Both the position numbers and the translations under genes were made by a program. Shown piece after piece: positions 34,715 through 45,281 of a DNA stretch of 64,000 nt; the first letter of the stretch is position 1; every line of letters starts with the position of its first letter. A model generated the notes under the pieces. The model ran no database searches and was not told where the DNA came from. It was given only the letters and a program-made list of their open reading frames with translations. This DNA comes from Myotis daubentonii (Eukaryota; Chordata; Mammalia; Chiroptera; Vespertilionidae), in NCBI RefSeq assembly GCF_963259705.1, contig NC_081847.1, forward strand, positions 67,725,754 to 67,789,753, given 5' to 3'.

Positions 34715-36054
34715 ATGGGCGGTCCGAGCAGAGCACAGAGCCCTTCACAAACGAAGAACACACTTAGGCCTTCCAACACAAACTCCCCTCTCCTCTTTCA
34801 AACAAAACGTATACATAAAGTAATCTCATATCCAGCTGCCAAAAGAAACCCCACCAGACACACCCTCCATACAACACACAGACCTGACACAGCAGAGACT
34901 CCAGCAGCCCAGGCCTGCGTGGCTCCATCAGGGTCTGCCCACACACTGCATCTGCCCTCATGTGGCAACAGGATGGGCCAGCTGTAGAAATTGTTCTGGT
35001 GTACAGTCGAATCAGAAGCCTATTCTTTTCGTCCACCAGGGAGAGAGAACTGTTTACAGTTAATCTGTGTCTAATTAGTTATCTTGATTTTTTTTTAAAA
35101 AACGGTCTTGTGATCTTTTTACCCCCTCCTCTCCCCCCTCCGTGAAGGCTATCACTTGGGAAGGCTGGTGCCCCATGCTTCATTACAGGCTCATACCCAG
35201 TCTGATCAGGCTGAGTTTTGTATGTATCTGTTAATGCTTGTTACTTTTAACTAATCAGATCTTTTTACAGTATCCATTTATTATGTAATGCTTCTTAGAA
35301 AAGAATCTTATAGTACATGTTAATATATGCAACCAATTAAAAATATATAAATTAGTGTAAGAAATTCTTGGATTATGTGTTTAAGTCCTGTAATGCAGGC
35401 ATGTAAGATGGAGGGTTGAACCCTGTCTAGATTGCAGATTGTTAGCAACTCAGAATTCAGAAATCCAGCTAGAGGCAGTATTCTGTACAGTAGGCACAAG
35501 AATTATGTACGCCTTTTATCAAAGACTTAAGAGCCAAAAAGCTTTTCATCTCTCCAGGGGGAAAACTATCTAGTTCCCTCCTGTATCTAAATTTTCCAAA
35601 AGGTTGATTTGCATAATACAGTGGTGTGTGCAGTGGATAAATGACTGTTGTTAAAATTCTTACTCTTTTTTCCCCCCCTCTGCTCCACACTTTGAAACTT
35701 CCCATTAGATCAGCATCCTGCGTATACAAGGAAAAGGAAAATCCTAACAGATCTGTCCTAGTGATTTTACCTTTGTTCTAGAAGGCACTCCTTTCAGGGT
35801 TGTGGCATCCTTAGGTTAGCAAACCTTTTTCTCCTTTTCCCCACCAGCTCCCCAATATTGCCCGTTATTGCTCAACCTGTTTCTTTGGTATGGAACCCTG
35901 GCAGTTTTGCGCCCTCCCTAGGATCTGCCCCTGCATTGTAGCTTGCTTAACGAAGCACTTCCGTTTTTCCCTAAGGTCTGCATTCTAGGGTGTGGGCCGA
36001 GTTCTTCTGTAAAGAGATGAACGTGATGCCAATAAAATGTAACAAGAGCAAAGA
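34715..36054 (+). other. RAB7A: RAB7A 3'UTR
   Basis: From the TGA to just past the AATAAA at 36031, about 1.34 kb, close to the length I recall for mammalian RAB7A. The stretch has no young transposon in it, in contrast to both flanks, which supports constraint as transcribed sequence. The exact cleavage base is inferred. Confidence 0.85.
36031..36036 (+). terminator. RAB7A polyadenylation signal
   Basis: Canonical AATAAA in 'atgccaataaaatgtaac', followed within 30-60 bases by a T-rich element ('ttccctgtctttttt'). Confidence 0.88.
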
Positions 36055-36734
36055 CCATCTGCCTTTTCCCTGTCTTTTTTCCTTCTTCTAGAAACATTGG
36101 CTCAGTAGACACCATGCTAGCTAATCATAACCGATGCTTTATTAAGCAGGAGAGCCCTCCATAACCGGGCACATTGGCTCTTTGAGACAGAAAGGCCTCT
36201 CATATCCAATCCTGCAGTACCTGTCCCTAGTTTGTTTTGGCTTTTTTGTTTGTTTTGTTTTGTCTTTTTAATCATAGTATTGGCGGGAAGGAGGGGGGAG
36301 GGCCTGAATGGAAAACATTGGCCCTTTAGAGGAGCAAACACAAACTGCTGGTAACCCATAGACCAGCACAGCCTGAGTGTAACTTAGCCTTTGTGTTGTA
36401 TTGTGTTTTGTTTTTTAATTGGTGTACTTGCTGGTCCTTAGATATTACATAGTTCTGGATTTCTGATTTTTCATAGGAGAGGAAGATTTGGCAGTAGGGG
36501 CCCTGTATTCCAGCACATGTAAGCCACCAACTGCAACTGAAGAGAGGCCACCTAGAACCAGTTTTATAAAGTGCAGTGTTTCAGTCAGTGGGTGAGTGTA
36601 GGTTTTGCAGAATTGCCCTGTTTACATAGCTCTTAGATTCTACTTTGGTGTGATTCCACTCTCCGGCTCCTCAGTTGGTTTCTTTTTTTGTACCTGCACT
36701 TGGTTCATACTTCATGCATTAAAAATAGCATTCT
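36055..36734. other. Intergenic sequence just downstream of RAB7A, nothing recognised
   Basis: T/G-rich sequence downstream of the cleavage site. No transposon ends or open frame of note. Confidence 0.5.
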
Positions 36735-36952
36735 GCCAAGACCGGTTTGGCTCAGTGGATAGAGTGACGGCCTGCGGACTGAAAGGTTCCAGGTTCGATT
36801 CCGGTCAAGGGCATGTACCTTGGTTGCGGGCACATCCCCAGTGGGAGGTGTGCAGGAGGCAGCTGGTCGATGTTTCTCTCTCATCAATGTTTCTGGCTCT
36901 CTATCCCTCTCCCTTCCTCTCTGTAAAAAATCAATAAAAAATATATTTTAAA
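36735..36952 (+). mobile_element. Ves SINE, full length
   Basis: Head 'gccaagaccggtttggctca'. The flanking duplication is aaaaatagcattct (36721-36734 and about 36953-36966). Confidence 0.95.
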
Positions 36953-37426
36953 AAAAAAGCATTCTTAGGAGCTCACCATTATAATTCCACCATGGCTAAG
37001 GGTTTGTGGCTTAAATCTTCTCTGGTCCCACTCCCTGAGCTGGGCCTAACTGGTGTTCTGCTTGGCTTCAAGAGAAACAGAGTCCTCTCCAACTTGGGGC
37101 TATGGTGTATAGACCTAGTGTGATGCTCAGCTCTACAAACCAGGCTACTGTTCCTCTGATCTTAACCTTGAACATGACATGAAAATGGAACTTGACATCT
37201 GATCTTGACCATCATTCTAAAACTGATGATCATTCTAACATTAACCTACTTTACCTTGAACTAAGCTTGAATGTAACCTTGTAGGTGGCCCTGATCCCAT
37301 TAATAGTTCACCCTAATTTTAATCTTGATAATAAACTGACCTTGACTCTGATCTTCACCCCCATCTTGTTACTGACGGCCATTCTATAAACATGGTCCCC
37401 TTGAAATGACATTGAACCTGACCCTT

Positions 37427-37637
37427 GCTCAGCTGGCATGGCTCAATGGTTGAGCAAATACCTATGAGCCCAGGAGGTCACAGTTCAATTCCTGGTCAGG
37501 GCATCTGCCCGGGTTGTGGGCTCGATCCCCAGTAGGGGGCGTGCAGGAGGCAGCCGATCAATGATTCTCTCTAATCACTGTTGTTTCTATCTCTCCCTCT
37601 CCCTCTCTGAAATCAATAAAAAAATATATTAAAAATA
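37427..37637 (+). mobile_element. Ves-type SINE, older subfamily
   Basis: Head 'gctcagctggcatggctcaa', body 'gtgcaggaggcagccgatca', tail 'aatcaataaaaaaatatatt'. Imperfect flanks 'gaacctgaccct' and 'gaaacagaccct' fit a duplication within the hexamer tract. Confidence 0.9.
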
Positions 37638-38055
37638 AGAAACAGACCCTAATCAATCCTGACTTTGAATATTCAACTCTGCTTATACTCCACCCTGTGA
37701 CTAATCATTCTAATATCCCATCAGCCCAATGTCTGGCTGATTTTTATCGTTTATACCTAAATTGTACACATACACACTATGCTCATCTAAATTTGGTTTA
37801 CAGTAAGAAGCAATGGCTACGACTGAAATTGGCACTCATACACTATCCTTTTCCATATCCCTACTTGGATTCACCATAAATGTGCTTTTGAGAGAAGTCC
37901 ATTTGCTTCACTAAGCAGTAAGGATTCTTTTCAGTTATACTGCTGAGGTTCATTTGAATTTGCTCTGCCTCCCAGAAAGAATGTGAATTGAGATGAATGT
38001 GTGTTGCTATGTTTATATTCATCTGTTTGCTCTAACAATAAGTCACTTTTTCTTT

Positions 38056-38138
38056 TTAGTATATTTTTATTGATTTCAGAGAGGAAGAATAGAAACATCA
38101 ATGAGAAGAATCGATTGGCTGCCTCTTGCGCGCGCGCG

Positions 38139-38187
<49 letters not shown>

Positions 38188-38289
38188 GTGATCTAGCCTG
38201 CAAACCAGGCATGTGCCCTGACTGGGAATCGAACTGTGACCTCCTGGTTCATAGGGTGACACTCAACCCCTGAGCCACACAGGCACAGC
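38056..38289 (-). mobile_element. Ves-type SINE, antisense, carrying a (CG)n(CA)n expansion
   Basis: The antisense body goes from 'gattggctgcctcttg' into the dinucleotide tract and resumes at 'actggtgatctagcctg', so the microsatellite replaced the usual 'cacaccccctactgggga' part. The flanks 'caataagtcactttttc' and 'caataagtttcttttg' are the duplication. Confidence 0.9.
38128..38185. repeat. (GC)10(AC)n alternating purine-pyrimidine tract
   Basis: Twenty bases of strict GC alternation followed by 38 bases of AC alternation, without an interruption. Such sequence is among the strongest Z-DNA formers known. Confidence 0.97.
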
Positions 38290-38496
38290 AGCAATAAGTT
38301 TCTTTTGAGAAGAATGTCTGGGAATGAATTTGTTGCACTAACACAAATTCATTTCGATACTTCTGCTTAGTTTAATCCAAATTCACTCTCACAGCATGGA
38401 TGTGAAATACTGCTGTGCTTACCTTCACCTCAGTTTATTCCAACAAGCTATGGATTTGATTATTTGAAGTTGTCCTTAAAATTGACCCTTATTCTG

Positions 38497-39745
38497 ACTA
38501 CATCAAAATAAAAAGCTTCTACACAGCAAAAGAAACCATCAACAAAATGAAAAGGGGGCCCACTGTATGGGAGAACAAACTTGGCAAGGATACATCTGAA
38601 AAAGGGTTAATATCCAAAAAATATAAGAAATTCATACAACTTAACAAAAGGAAGACAAGCCATCCAATTAAAAAATGGGTAAAGGATCTAAATAGACACT
38701 TCTCCAAAGTGGACATACAAATGGCCAAGAGACATGAAAAAAATGCTCAAAGTCACAGATCATCAGAGAGATGTAAATTAAAACGACAATGAGGTACCAC
38801 CTCACACCTGTCAGAATGGCTGCCATCAACAAATGACAAGTGTTGGTGAGGATGTGGAGAAAAGGGAACCCCAGTATACTTGCTGGTGGGAATGCAGACT
38901 GGTACAACCATTATGGAAAACAGTATGGAGTTTCCTCAAAAAGTTAAATATGGAACTAGCATTTGATCCAGTGATCCCACTTCTAGGAATATATCCTAAA
39001 AAACCCCAAACATCAATCAGAATGTATGCACCCCTATGTTCATAGCAACACAATTTACAATAGCTAAGATCTGGAAACAGCCCAAGTGCCCATCAGTAGA
39101 TGAGTGGATAAAAATCTGGTACATGCCCTAACCGGTTTGGCTCAGTGGATAGAGCATCAGCCTGCAAACTTAAGGGTCCCAGGTTCGATTCTGGTCAAGG
39201 GCATGTACCTTGGTTGCGGGCACATCCCCAGTAGGGGGTGTGCTGGAGGCAACTGATCGATGTTTCTAACTCTACCCCTCTCCCTTCCTCTCTGCAAAAA
39301 ATCAATAAAATGTTGGTTTTTTTAAAATCTGTGGTACATTTATGCCATGGAATACTATGCAACAGTAAAAAAGAATCTCTTACTCTTTGAGACATCATGG
39401 AGGGACCTGGAGAGTAACATGCTAAGTGAAGTAAGTCAGAAAAAGACATGATCTCACTTATATGTGGAATCTAAGTAACAAACTGATGGGGTGGATCCAG
39501 AAACATGGAAGCATGGAATAGCTTGGAATTTCAGAGGGAAGGTGGGGGAGGGTGGGTGGATGAGAGGTAATCAACCAAAGACCTTGTATGCATATATGCA
39601 TGGCCCATGGACACAGACAATAGGGTGGTGAAGGCCTGGGGTGCGAGTGGCCTGGAGGGAATCAATGGAGGAAAAAGGGGAAGTGTAATACTTTCAACAA
39701 TAATGAATTCTAAAATAAAAAATTGTAAAAACTAAAAAAAATATT
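38497..39745 (+). mobile_element. LINE-1 ORF2 C-terminus and 3'UTR, interrupted by a Ves SINE
   Basis: It begins at 'catcaaaataaaaagcttct' and runs through 'gtgggaatgcagactggtac' to 'ggaatactatgcaacagt' and a G-rich 3'UTR ending in an A-rich tail near 39740. The frame is broken by several shifts. A SINE lies inside at 39125-39323. Confidence 0.93.
39125..39323 (+). mobile_element. Ves SINE inside LINE-1
   Basis: Slightly shortened copy (the first tctctctcatcgatgttt unit is missing). The flanks aaaatctggtacat (39111-39124) and aaaatctgtggtacat (39324-39339) are both L1 sequence. Confidence 0.96.
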
Positions 39746-39798
39746 TGACCCTTATTCTGACTCAGATCATCCCACCAGTGTAGACACTCAGTCACCGA

Positions 39799-39947
39799 TT
39801 TTTTTAAATAATATATTTTTATTGATTTCAGAGAGGAAGGGAGAGAAGGGATAGATAGAAACATCAATGATGAGAATTACTGATGGGCTGCCTCTTGCAG
39901 GCCCCAGCAGGCTGACACCCTATCCACTGAGCCAAACCGGCTAGGGC
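39799..39947 (-). mobile_element. Ves-type SINE, antisense, internally deleted
   Basis: It jumps from 'ctgcctcttgcaggcccc' to 'agcaggctgacaccctatcc', losing the segment between body and A box. Confidence 0.88.
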
Positions 39948-40085
39948 AACTTAAAATGATTCTGATCCTGGCCCTAATCCTTAGCTTTCTTCAGATATTT
40001 GACCTGACCCTCGTCCTAATGCCAAGCAGCATCCTGACTATAACTTTTCCTAAGTTTTGACTTGACCTTGAACCTGACAGATTCT

Positions 40086-40306
40086 TTTTTTTTTAAATAT
40101 ATTTTATTGATTTTTTACAGAGAGGAAGGTAGAGGGATAGAGAGGTAAAAACATCAATGAGAGAGAAACATCGATCAGCTGCCTCCTGCACACTCCCCAC
40201 TGGGGATGCGCCCGCAACCAAGGTAAATGCCCTTGACCGGAATCGAACCTGGGACCCTTCAGTCTGCAGGCCAACGCTCTATCCACTGAGCCAAACCGGT
40301 TAGGGC
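40086..40306 (-). mobile_element. Ves SINE, antisense, full length
   Basis: Near-consensus antisense copy ending 'gccaaaccggttagggc', inserted in the hexamer tract. Confidence 0.93.
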
Positions 40307-40896
40307 AAACCTGGCATATTCTTAACATGACCCTCTTCCTTACACTAACAGTCTTCCTTACTTGAGGCACTCTGACTTTGAAGTGAACTTGAATTCGAGT
40401 TTGTTGTGTGTGGTTTTTTTCCCCCATTAATTTGACTGATTCTGATCCTGAACATTATGTTTCTGTGTTGATTTCATTTTGAACCTGACCCTGCTCCAGA
40501 TTCTCATCTTGACCCTGACAGTCATCCTGACCTTTCTCGGCCTGGCCTTGAAATAATCCTACCTGTACACTGATCCTGCTGCTCTGCCGAAGAGGACCCA
40601 TTTTGACTTGAACTCTGTGTTGTCCTGATCTTTACCATCCTTTGGTCACAGACCATCATTCATACTTGGACCCACCCCAATTATTAAATTAGCCTTAAAA
40701 TTGACCTTAACACTGACTGACTCTGATATTTACCCTCACCTTTACCTCTGATGGTCACTGCCGCACCTTCAACGTGCTCGTGAAGCCAACTCTGATCCTG
40801 ACGTGACGTGCCCTTCTAGAGGCCTTTTCCTATGGCTTCCCCTTTCTGCTCTCACCGCAAGATCCCACTTTGTTGTTTTTCAAGAGCTCTTTTGTA

Positions 40897-41290
40897 TCCG
40901 CTAGGACTTCCCTTACAAATACCGCAGATTGGGTGGCTTAAACAACAGAATTTTATTGTCTTACAGTTTTGAAGGATAGAAGTCTGAGATCAGGATGTTG
41001 GCAGGATTGGTTCCTTCTGAGGGCCTCGCTCCTTATCTTGTAGATGGGCATCTTCTCCACGTCTTCACTTGGACCACCCTCCATGTGTCAGTCCTCATCT
41101 CTTTTTAAAATGTATATTATTTTAATTTTTCAATTACAGTTGACATACAATATTGGTTTTAGGTCTATCTAATCTCCTTGTCTTATGAGGGATCTTTGTG
41201 GCACCAGTCACGTGCAAAGAAAAGTGTCCAGGTTAGAGCCTACCCGTATGTCCTTATTTTAACTTAATTACACCTTTAAGGAGCCTGTCT
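40897..41290 (-). mobile_element. MLT1-type MaLR LTR, antisense, degenerate
   Basis: 'attgggtggcttaaacaaca', 'gacttcccttacaaatac', 'gatcaggatgttggcaggat' and 'aattacacctttaaggagcc' follow MLT1 antisense order. A small L1 fragment interrupts it at 41104-41172. It is non-coding. Confidence 0.7.
41104..41172 (-). mobile_element. Short LINE-1 3' terminus, antisense
   Basis: 'tttttcaattacagttgaca' followed by 'tacaatattggttttagg' is the antisense of an L1 3' end. It is only about 70 bases long. Confidence 0.65.
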
Positions 41291-41367
41291 CCGAAAAGTC
41301 ACAATAACTTTTACTTTCTTAGAGCTGGCTTCTTGCTGGGCTTCTCCTTTCCAGGAATTAAAAACTT

Positions 41368-41585
41368 GCCGAAGCCGGTTTGGCTCAGTGGATAGAGCGT
41401 CGGGCTGCGGACTGAAGGGTCCCAGGTTCGATTCCGGTCAAGGGCATGTACCTGGGTTGCAGGCACATCCCCAGTGGGGAGTGTGCAGGAGGCAGCTGAT
41501 CGATGTTTCTCTCTCATCGATGTTTCTAGCTCTCTGTCTCTCTCCCTTCCTCTCTGTAAAAAATCAATAAAATATATTTAAAAAA
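41368..41585 (+). mobile_element. Ves SINE, full length
   Basis: 'gccgaagccgg' subfamily, near consensus, flanked by short 'aaaaactt' repeats. Confidence 0.93.
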
Positions 41586-43943
41586 AAAAAACTTGTTAAG
41601 GTACCAACTACCCTCTGTAAAGGAGAAAACTACTTCATTACTTTCCAAAAGTTGGCTGGGAGAAGGTTCCTTTCTCAACCCTGGCTGTATATTGGAATTA
41701 ACTGAGCCTGGACCAAACTCAATTTACTGAACTTTACAGCACTGGTGTGGTGGGGCCCAGATATCCTTTTGAAACCTCTCTAGGTAATTCTAAAGGGCAG
41801 AGTGAACCGGTATAAAAATATTTCCCTAAGTATTTTGAACAACAATAATGTGTAAGGCTCATTATTGTTTCATGACAGATTTAGCCTTTTAAAAAAAATT
41901 AAAGATCTCAAATGTGTTCTAACCCTCCCCACCCGCTACCACCACTGTTGTAATTCTGTACCTACTTTGACCCACTCCCCTACACACTTCTAACCAATAT
42001 TTAAAATGAGAAGATACCATACAAAATCCAGTTTTCTAGCTGCTTTTAAAAAATGGGAAGAAAATACAACACTGTGATCTCATTCCTGATATCCTCATAG
42101 TGATCAGTAATTGAGGACCCACCTTATTTAAAACTTACCTGCCTGGCTCCTGTGTTTTAAAAAGCAAAGCAAAATAAAAAACCATTTTGTGTGTTTTATG
42201 TCAATCATATAAAAAGAAATTCAACATTCTTTCATTAAAAAAACACTTAAACTTCTATTGCAATACAAGTAAACCTCCTCAACATATTAAAAGCCATTAG
42301 GAAAACCCCCACAGCAAACATCATATTCAGTGATGAAAGACTGGAAGACTTTTCCCTGAAATCATGCATAGATCCTTACAAAACTAGTAAAGGAGCTGGA
42401 GAATTGTCTCCAGCATCCATTGCCCTGTAAGATGACAGGTTGGCAAGAGACAAGGGGTTTATTTCTATTCCTGCTTTGTGTGTTTCTGGGCAGGAAACAA
42501 GAAAATCCCTTCTCCTTTGTTAGTTAAGAGGGGAAACCTGAGGAACTGCTCTTCACATGCCCCTTATTGTGTGCACATGAGTATGGCTACCGTTGTGGCC
42601 ATTACATTCCTTTGGAAAGCCAAACTGAGTCTGGAGGAGGCAAGGGCTCCCTGGGAAACGCGGTCCCCCAGCTGGCCCCTGGTGCCCCTGAGTGCCATGC
42701 AGGTTGCTAGTTAGCACATAAGCCAGCCAAGAAGTGGCCCAAGAACTAGTTGCAGCTTTTGGGCACCGGGTGTGGGAATGTCAGGGCTGGCTGTGCACCA
42801 GACCCGTGGAAGTTTCCCAGTGTGCACTTCCCGAGTGCTGTCCGGCTTTCTCCCGGGACCTGTAGGTTCAGGGTGCGAGGAGAAGCCTTGGAGAAATTAC
42901 CTCCAAGTCTGTGGTGGAAACTTACAGGGAGAAAAGAGCAGCCTGGCAGTCACCCTGGCAATGCTGAGTGGCCGTTAGCGGTGAGAGACACTGAGGGGCC
43001 TCGGACCAGCTCCCTCTTGTCATGGGGCATCTCCTTCCAGGCTGGGTTCCCAGATCAGTGTGGTAAAGAGTCTTTGGCCAGCTGCTGTTCCTCAGTGAGC
43101 AGTAGGTTTCCTGGCATTCATGAAGGAGAACCATGTCAGGAAGCTAAGTAAGGTAGGGAGGGGCTCATAAGCTCATGGGGCAGACAGCCCTTGTAATGGA
43201 GGGATCTTTGTGGCACCAGCTACAAGCAGAGAAGGGTGTGGGGGTCTGCACAGGGGGTGTTGAAATGAAGTTTCAATAAGATTGTGGACAGGCAGGGTTG
43301 AATCTGCACTGAAGCCCAGGGTTATTAAAAGATAGGCAGCCTGTGGGCCAACCCAAAACTGCAGAAGTGTTTTGTTTTACCGCGTGCAATTTTTCATTTA
43401 ATCTGAACTTTAAATGCTCAGTGTTTAAAGACGAGAGATTACATATTTAAAAACACTATTTTTCCACTTCTTTTCAGAATCTCTTGCAGCCCTGGGCCCA
43501 CCTTCTGCTTGGCACAGCAGCTGGAGCTGGCCTCAGTTGCCCCCTCATGGCTCCACTATGCCCTTCAGGTCACCAGTCCTTCACAAATGACTTCATTTTT
43601 TTATGCTATCTGCCTGTCCAGGTGGGCCTACAATTTGTGAACTCTGGAACATACAAAAATAAATCCTTGTTTTCTTTTGGCTTCTTGGGACAAAATTTGA
43701 AAAGCATTCCAGACAGAGGCACAGGCAGCATGGACACGAAAGACACTGAGGTGGTGTGGTAGTTCTACCTGCAAACACATCTCTGGTGGTGCTACGATCA
43801 GACAAGTCTGGGAAGCACCTCTCCCCAGTGTCCAGTATAACCCCAGGGGCTGACAGTCCAACCACACAGGCCTTGAAGGCAGCATCAGGACTGTCCCATC
43901 TTTCCCTTCGCCAGATCACCCTAGAAGTCAGAGTTCAGGTCAG
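41586..43943. other. Intergenic sequence, little recognised
   Basis: It contains an L1 ORF2 fragment at about 42230-42375 (next entry). A segment at 43199-43219 is identical over 21 bases to 41187-41207. Several open frames cross 42478-43151, but none has homology I recognise and they overlap on several frames and both strands. Confidence 0.45.
42230..42375 (+). mobile_element. LINE-1 ORF2 internal fragment
   Basis: 'cctcctcaacatattaaaag' and 'acagcaaacatcatattcag' with 'gatgaaagactggaagactt' match an internal ORF2 segment. Diverged and truncated at both ends. Confidence 0.65.
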
Positions 43944-43958
43944 CCTGCCCCAGTATTT

Positions 43959-43962
<4 letters not shown>

Positions 43963-44003
<41 letters not shown>
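43963..44003. repeat. (AC)n microsatellite in SINE tail
   Basis: A 41-base perfect AC run continuing into (TA)n. It lies where the SINE's terminal A-rich repeat should be. Confidence 0.96.
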
Positions 44004-44004
<1 letters not shown>

Positions 44005-44016
44005 TATATATATATA

Positions 44017-45281
44017 CTAGGGTCCCGGTGCACGAAATTCGTGCACTGGGTGTGTGGGGGGGTCCCTCAGCCCAGCCTGCCCCCTCTCACATACTGGGAG
44101 CCCTCAGGCGTTGACCCCCATCACCCTCCAATCGCAGGATCGGCCCCTTGCCCAGGCCTGACGCCTCTGACAGAGGTGTCAGGCCTGGGCAGGGGACTCT
44201 CATTTCCCCCCATCACTGGTTGTGCCCCTAGCCCAGGCCTGATGCCTCTGGTCCAGGCATCAGGCCTGGGCAGGGGACCCCCAGACCCCTCCGATTGCTG
44301 GCTCTGCCCCTTGCCCAGGCCTGATGCCTCAGCCAGAGGCGTAGACCCCCATCACCCTCTGATCACCTGATCGGCCCCTTGCCCAGGCCTGACGCCTCCG
44401 CCAGAGGTGTCAGGCTTGGACAGGGGACCCCCATTTCCCCCCGATCACTGGCTCTGGCCTCCGCCCAGGCCTGAGGCCTCTGGCCCAGGAATCATGCCTG
44501 GGCAGGGGACCCCCATCTCCCTCTGATCGCTTGCTCCACCCCCCACCCAAGCCTGATGCCTCTGACCCAGGCTTCAGGCCTGGGCAAGGGGACCATCATA
44601 TCCCCCCAATCCCTGGCTCAGCCCCCTGCCCAGGCCTGATGCCTCGGCCAGAGGAGTTGACCCTCATCATCCTCCGATCACCAATCACCGGATCGACCCC
44701 TTGACCAGGCCTGAGGCCTCCGGCAGAGGTGTCAGGCCTGGGCAGGGGACCCCCAGCTCCCCGCAGTTGCAGGCTCCGCCCCTGCCCAGGCCTAACGCCT
44801 CTGGCTGAGGCGTCCGGCTCGGGCAGCGGGGACCCGCAGCTGCAGCAGCCCCGCGATCGTGGGCTCTGCTTTAGGCCCAGGCAAGGGACCCCTAGCTCCC
44901 GGGACTGCCAGCTTTGACCGTGTCCAGCTCCCATCGCTGGCTCCACCCCTACTTCCTGCTATCACTGGCCAGGGCAGCAAAGGCGCCTGATTCTCCGATC
45001 ATGGCTGGGGGGCAGGGCAAAGGCGGCCCCAGGGCCGCCTTTGCCCTGCCCCCCAGCTCTTAGCCCCCCCCTGGGTTTCCGATCACTGTCAGTGGCAGGG
45101 GGCTTCTTCCTGCTTTCCCTTTCGCCTCCCTGCATTGTGCCTACATATGCAAATTAACCGCCATCTTGTTGGCAGTTAACTGCCAATCATAGTTGGCAGT
45201 TAATTTGCATATAGCCCTGATTAGCCAATGAAAAGGGTAGCTCGTACGCCAATTACCATTTTTCTCTTTTATTAGTGTTGA
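44017..45281 (-). mobile_element. Non-autonomous Helitron (HeliBat-like) with GC-rich repeated core
   Basis: On the minus strand the 5' end is TCAACACTAATAAAAGAG (45281 downward). The 3' end has the hairpin gtgcacgaatttcgtgcac (about 44028-44046 on the + strand) and CTAG at 44020-44017. The flanks are A (44016) and T (45282). The core (44090-44900) repeats 'cccaggcctgatgcctctg'-type modules, many of which are self-complementary. A perfect 26-bp hairpin lies at 45004-45057. It shows no Rep or helicase coding; the 204-residue frame over it is incidental. Confidence 0.93.
45004..45057. repeat. Perfect 26-bp inverted repeat with 2-base loop
   Basis: The left arm 45004-45029 starts gctggggggcagggcaaagg. 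The right arm 45032-45057 is its exact reverse complement, separated only by CA. Pairing stops cleanly at the next base on each side. Confidence 0.97.

Larger units (their letters stand above)
37140..40810 (+). repeat. Decayed hexamer-type tandem tract (TGACC/CTTGAC/CTGATC units), broken by transposons
   Basis: The segments 37140-37425, about 39745-39798, 39948-40085 and 40307-40810, and less clearly 37640-37720 and 38440-38495, share short steps such as 'gaccttgac', 'ctgatcctgac' and 'aacctgaccctg' at roughly 6- or 12-base spacing. Between them lie a L1 and five SINEs. The pattern reads as one old simple repeat of about 1.2-1.5 kb whose units have drifted. Unit and copy number were not computed. 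Confidence 0.6.

Noticed and set aside
43756..44370. 204-codon frame
   Set aside because: It runs through the (AC)n tract and the Helitron terminus, so it cannot be an ancestral gene.
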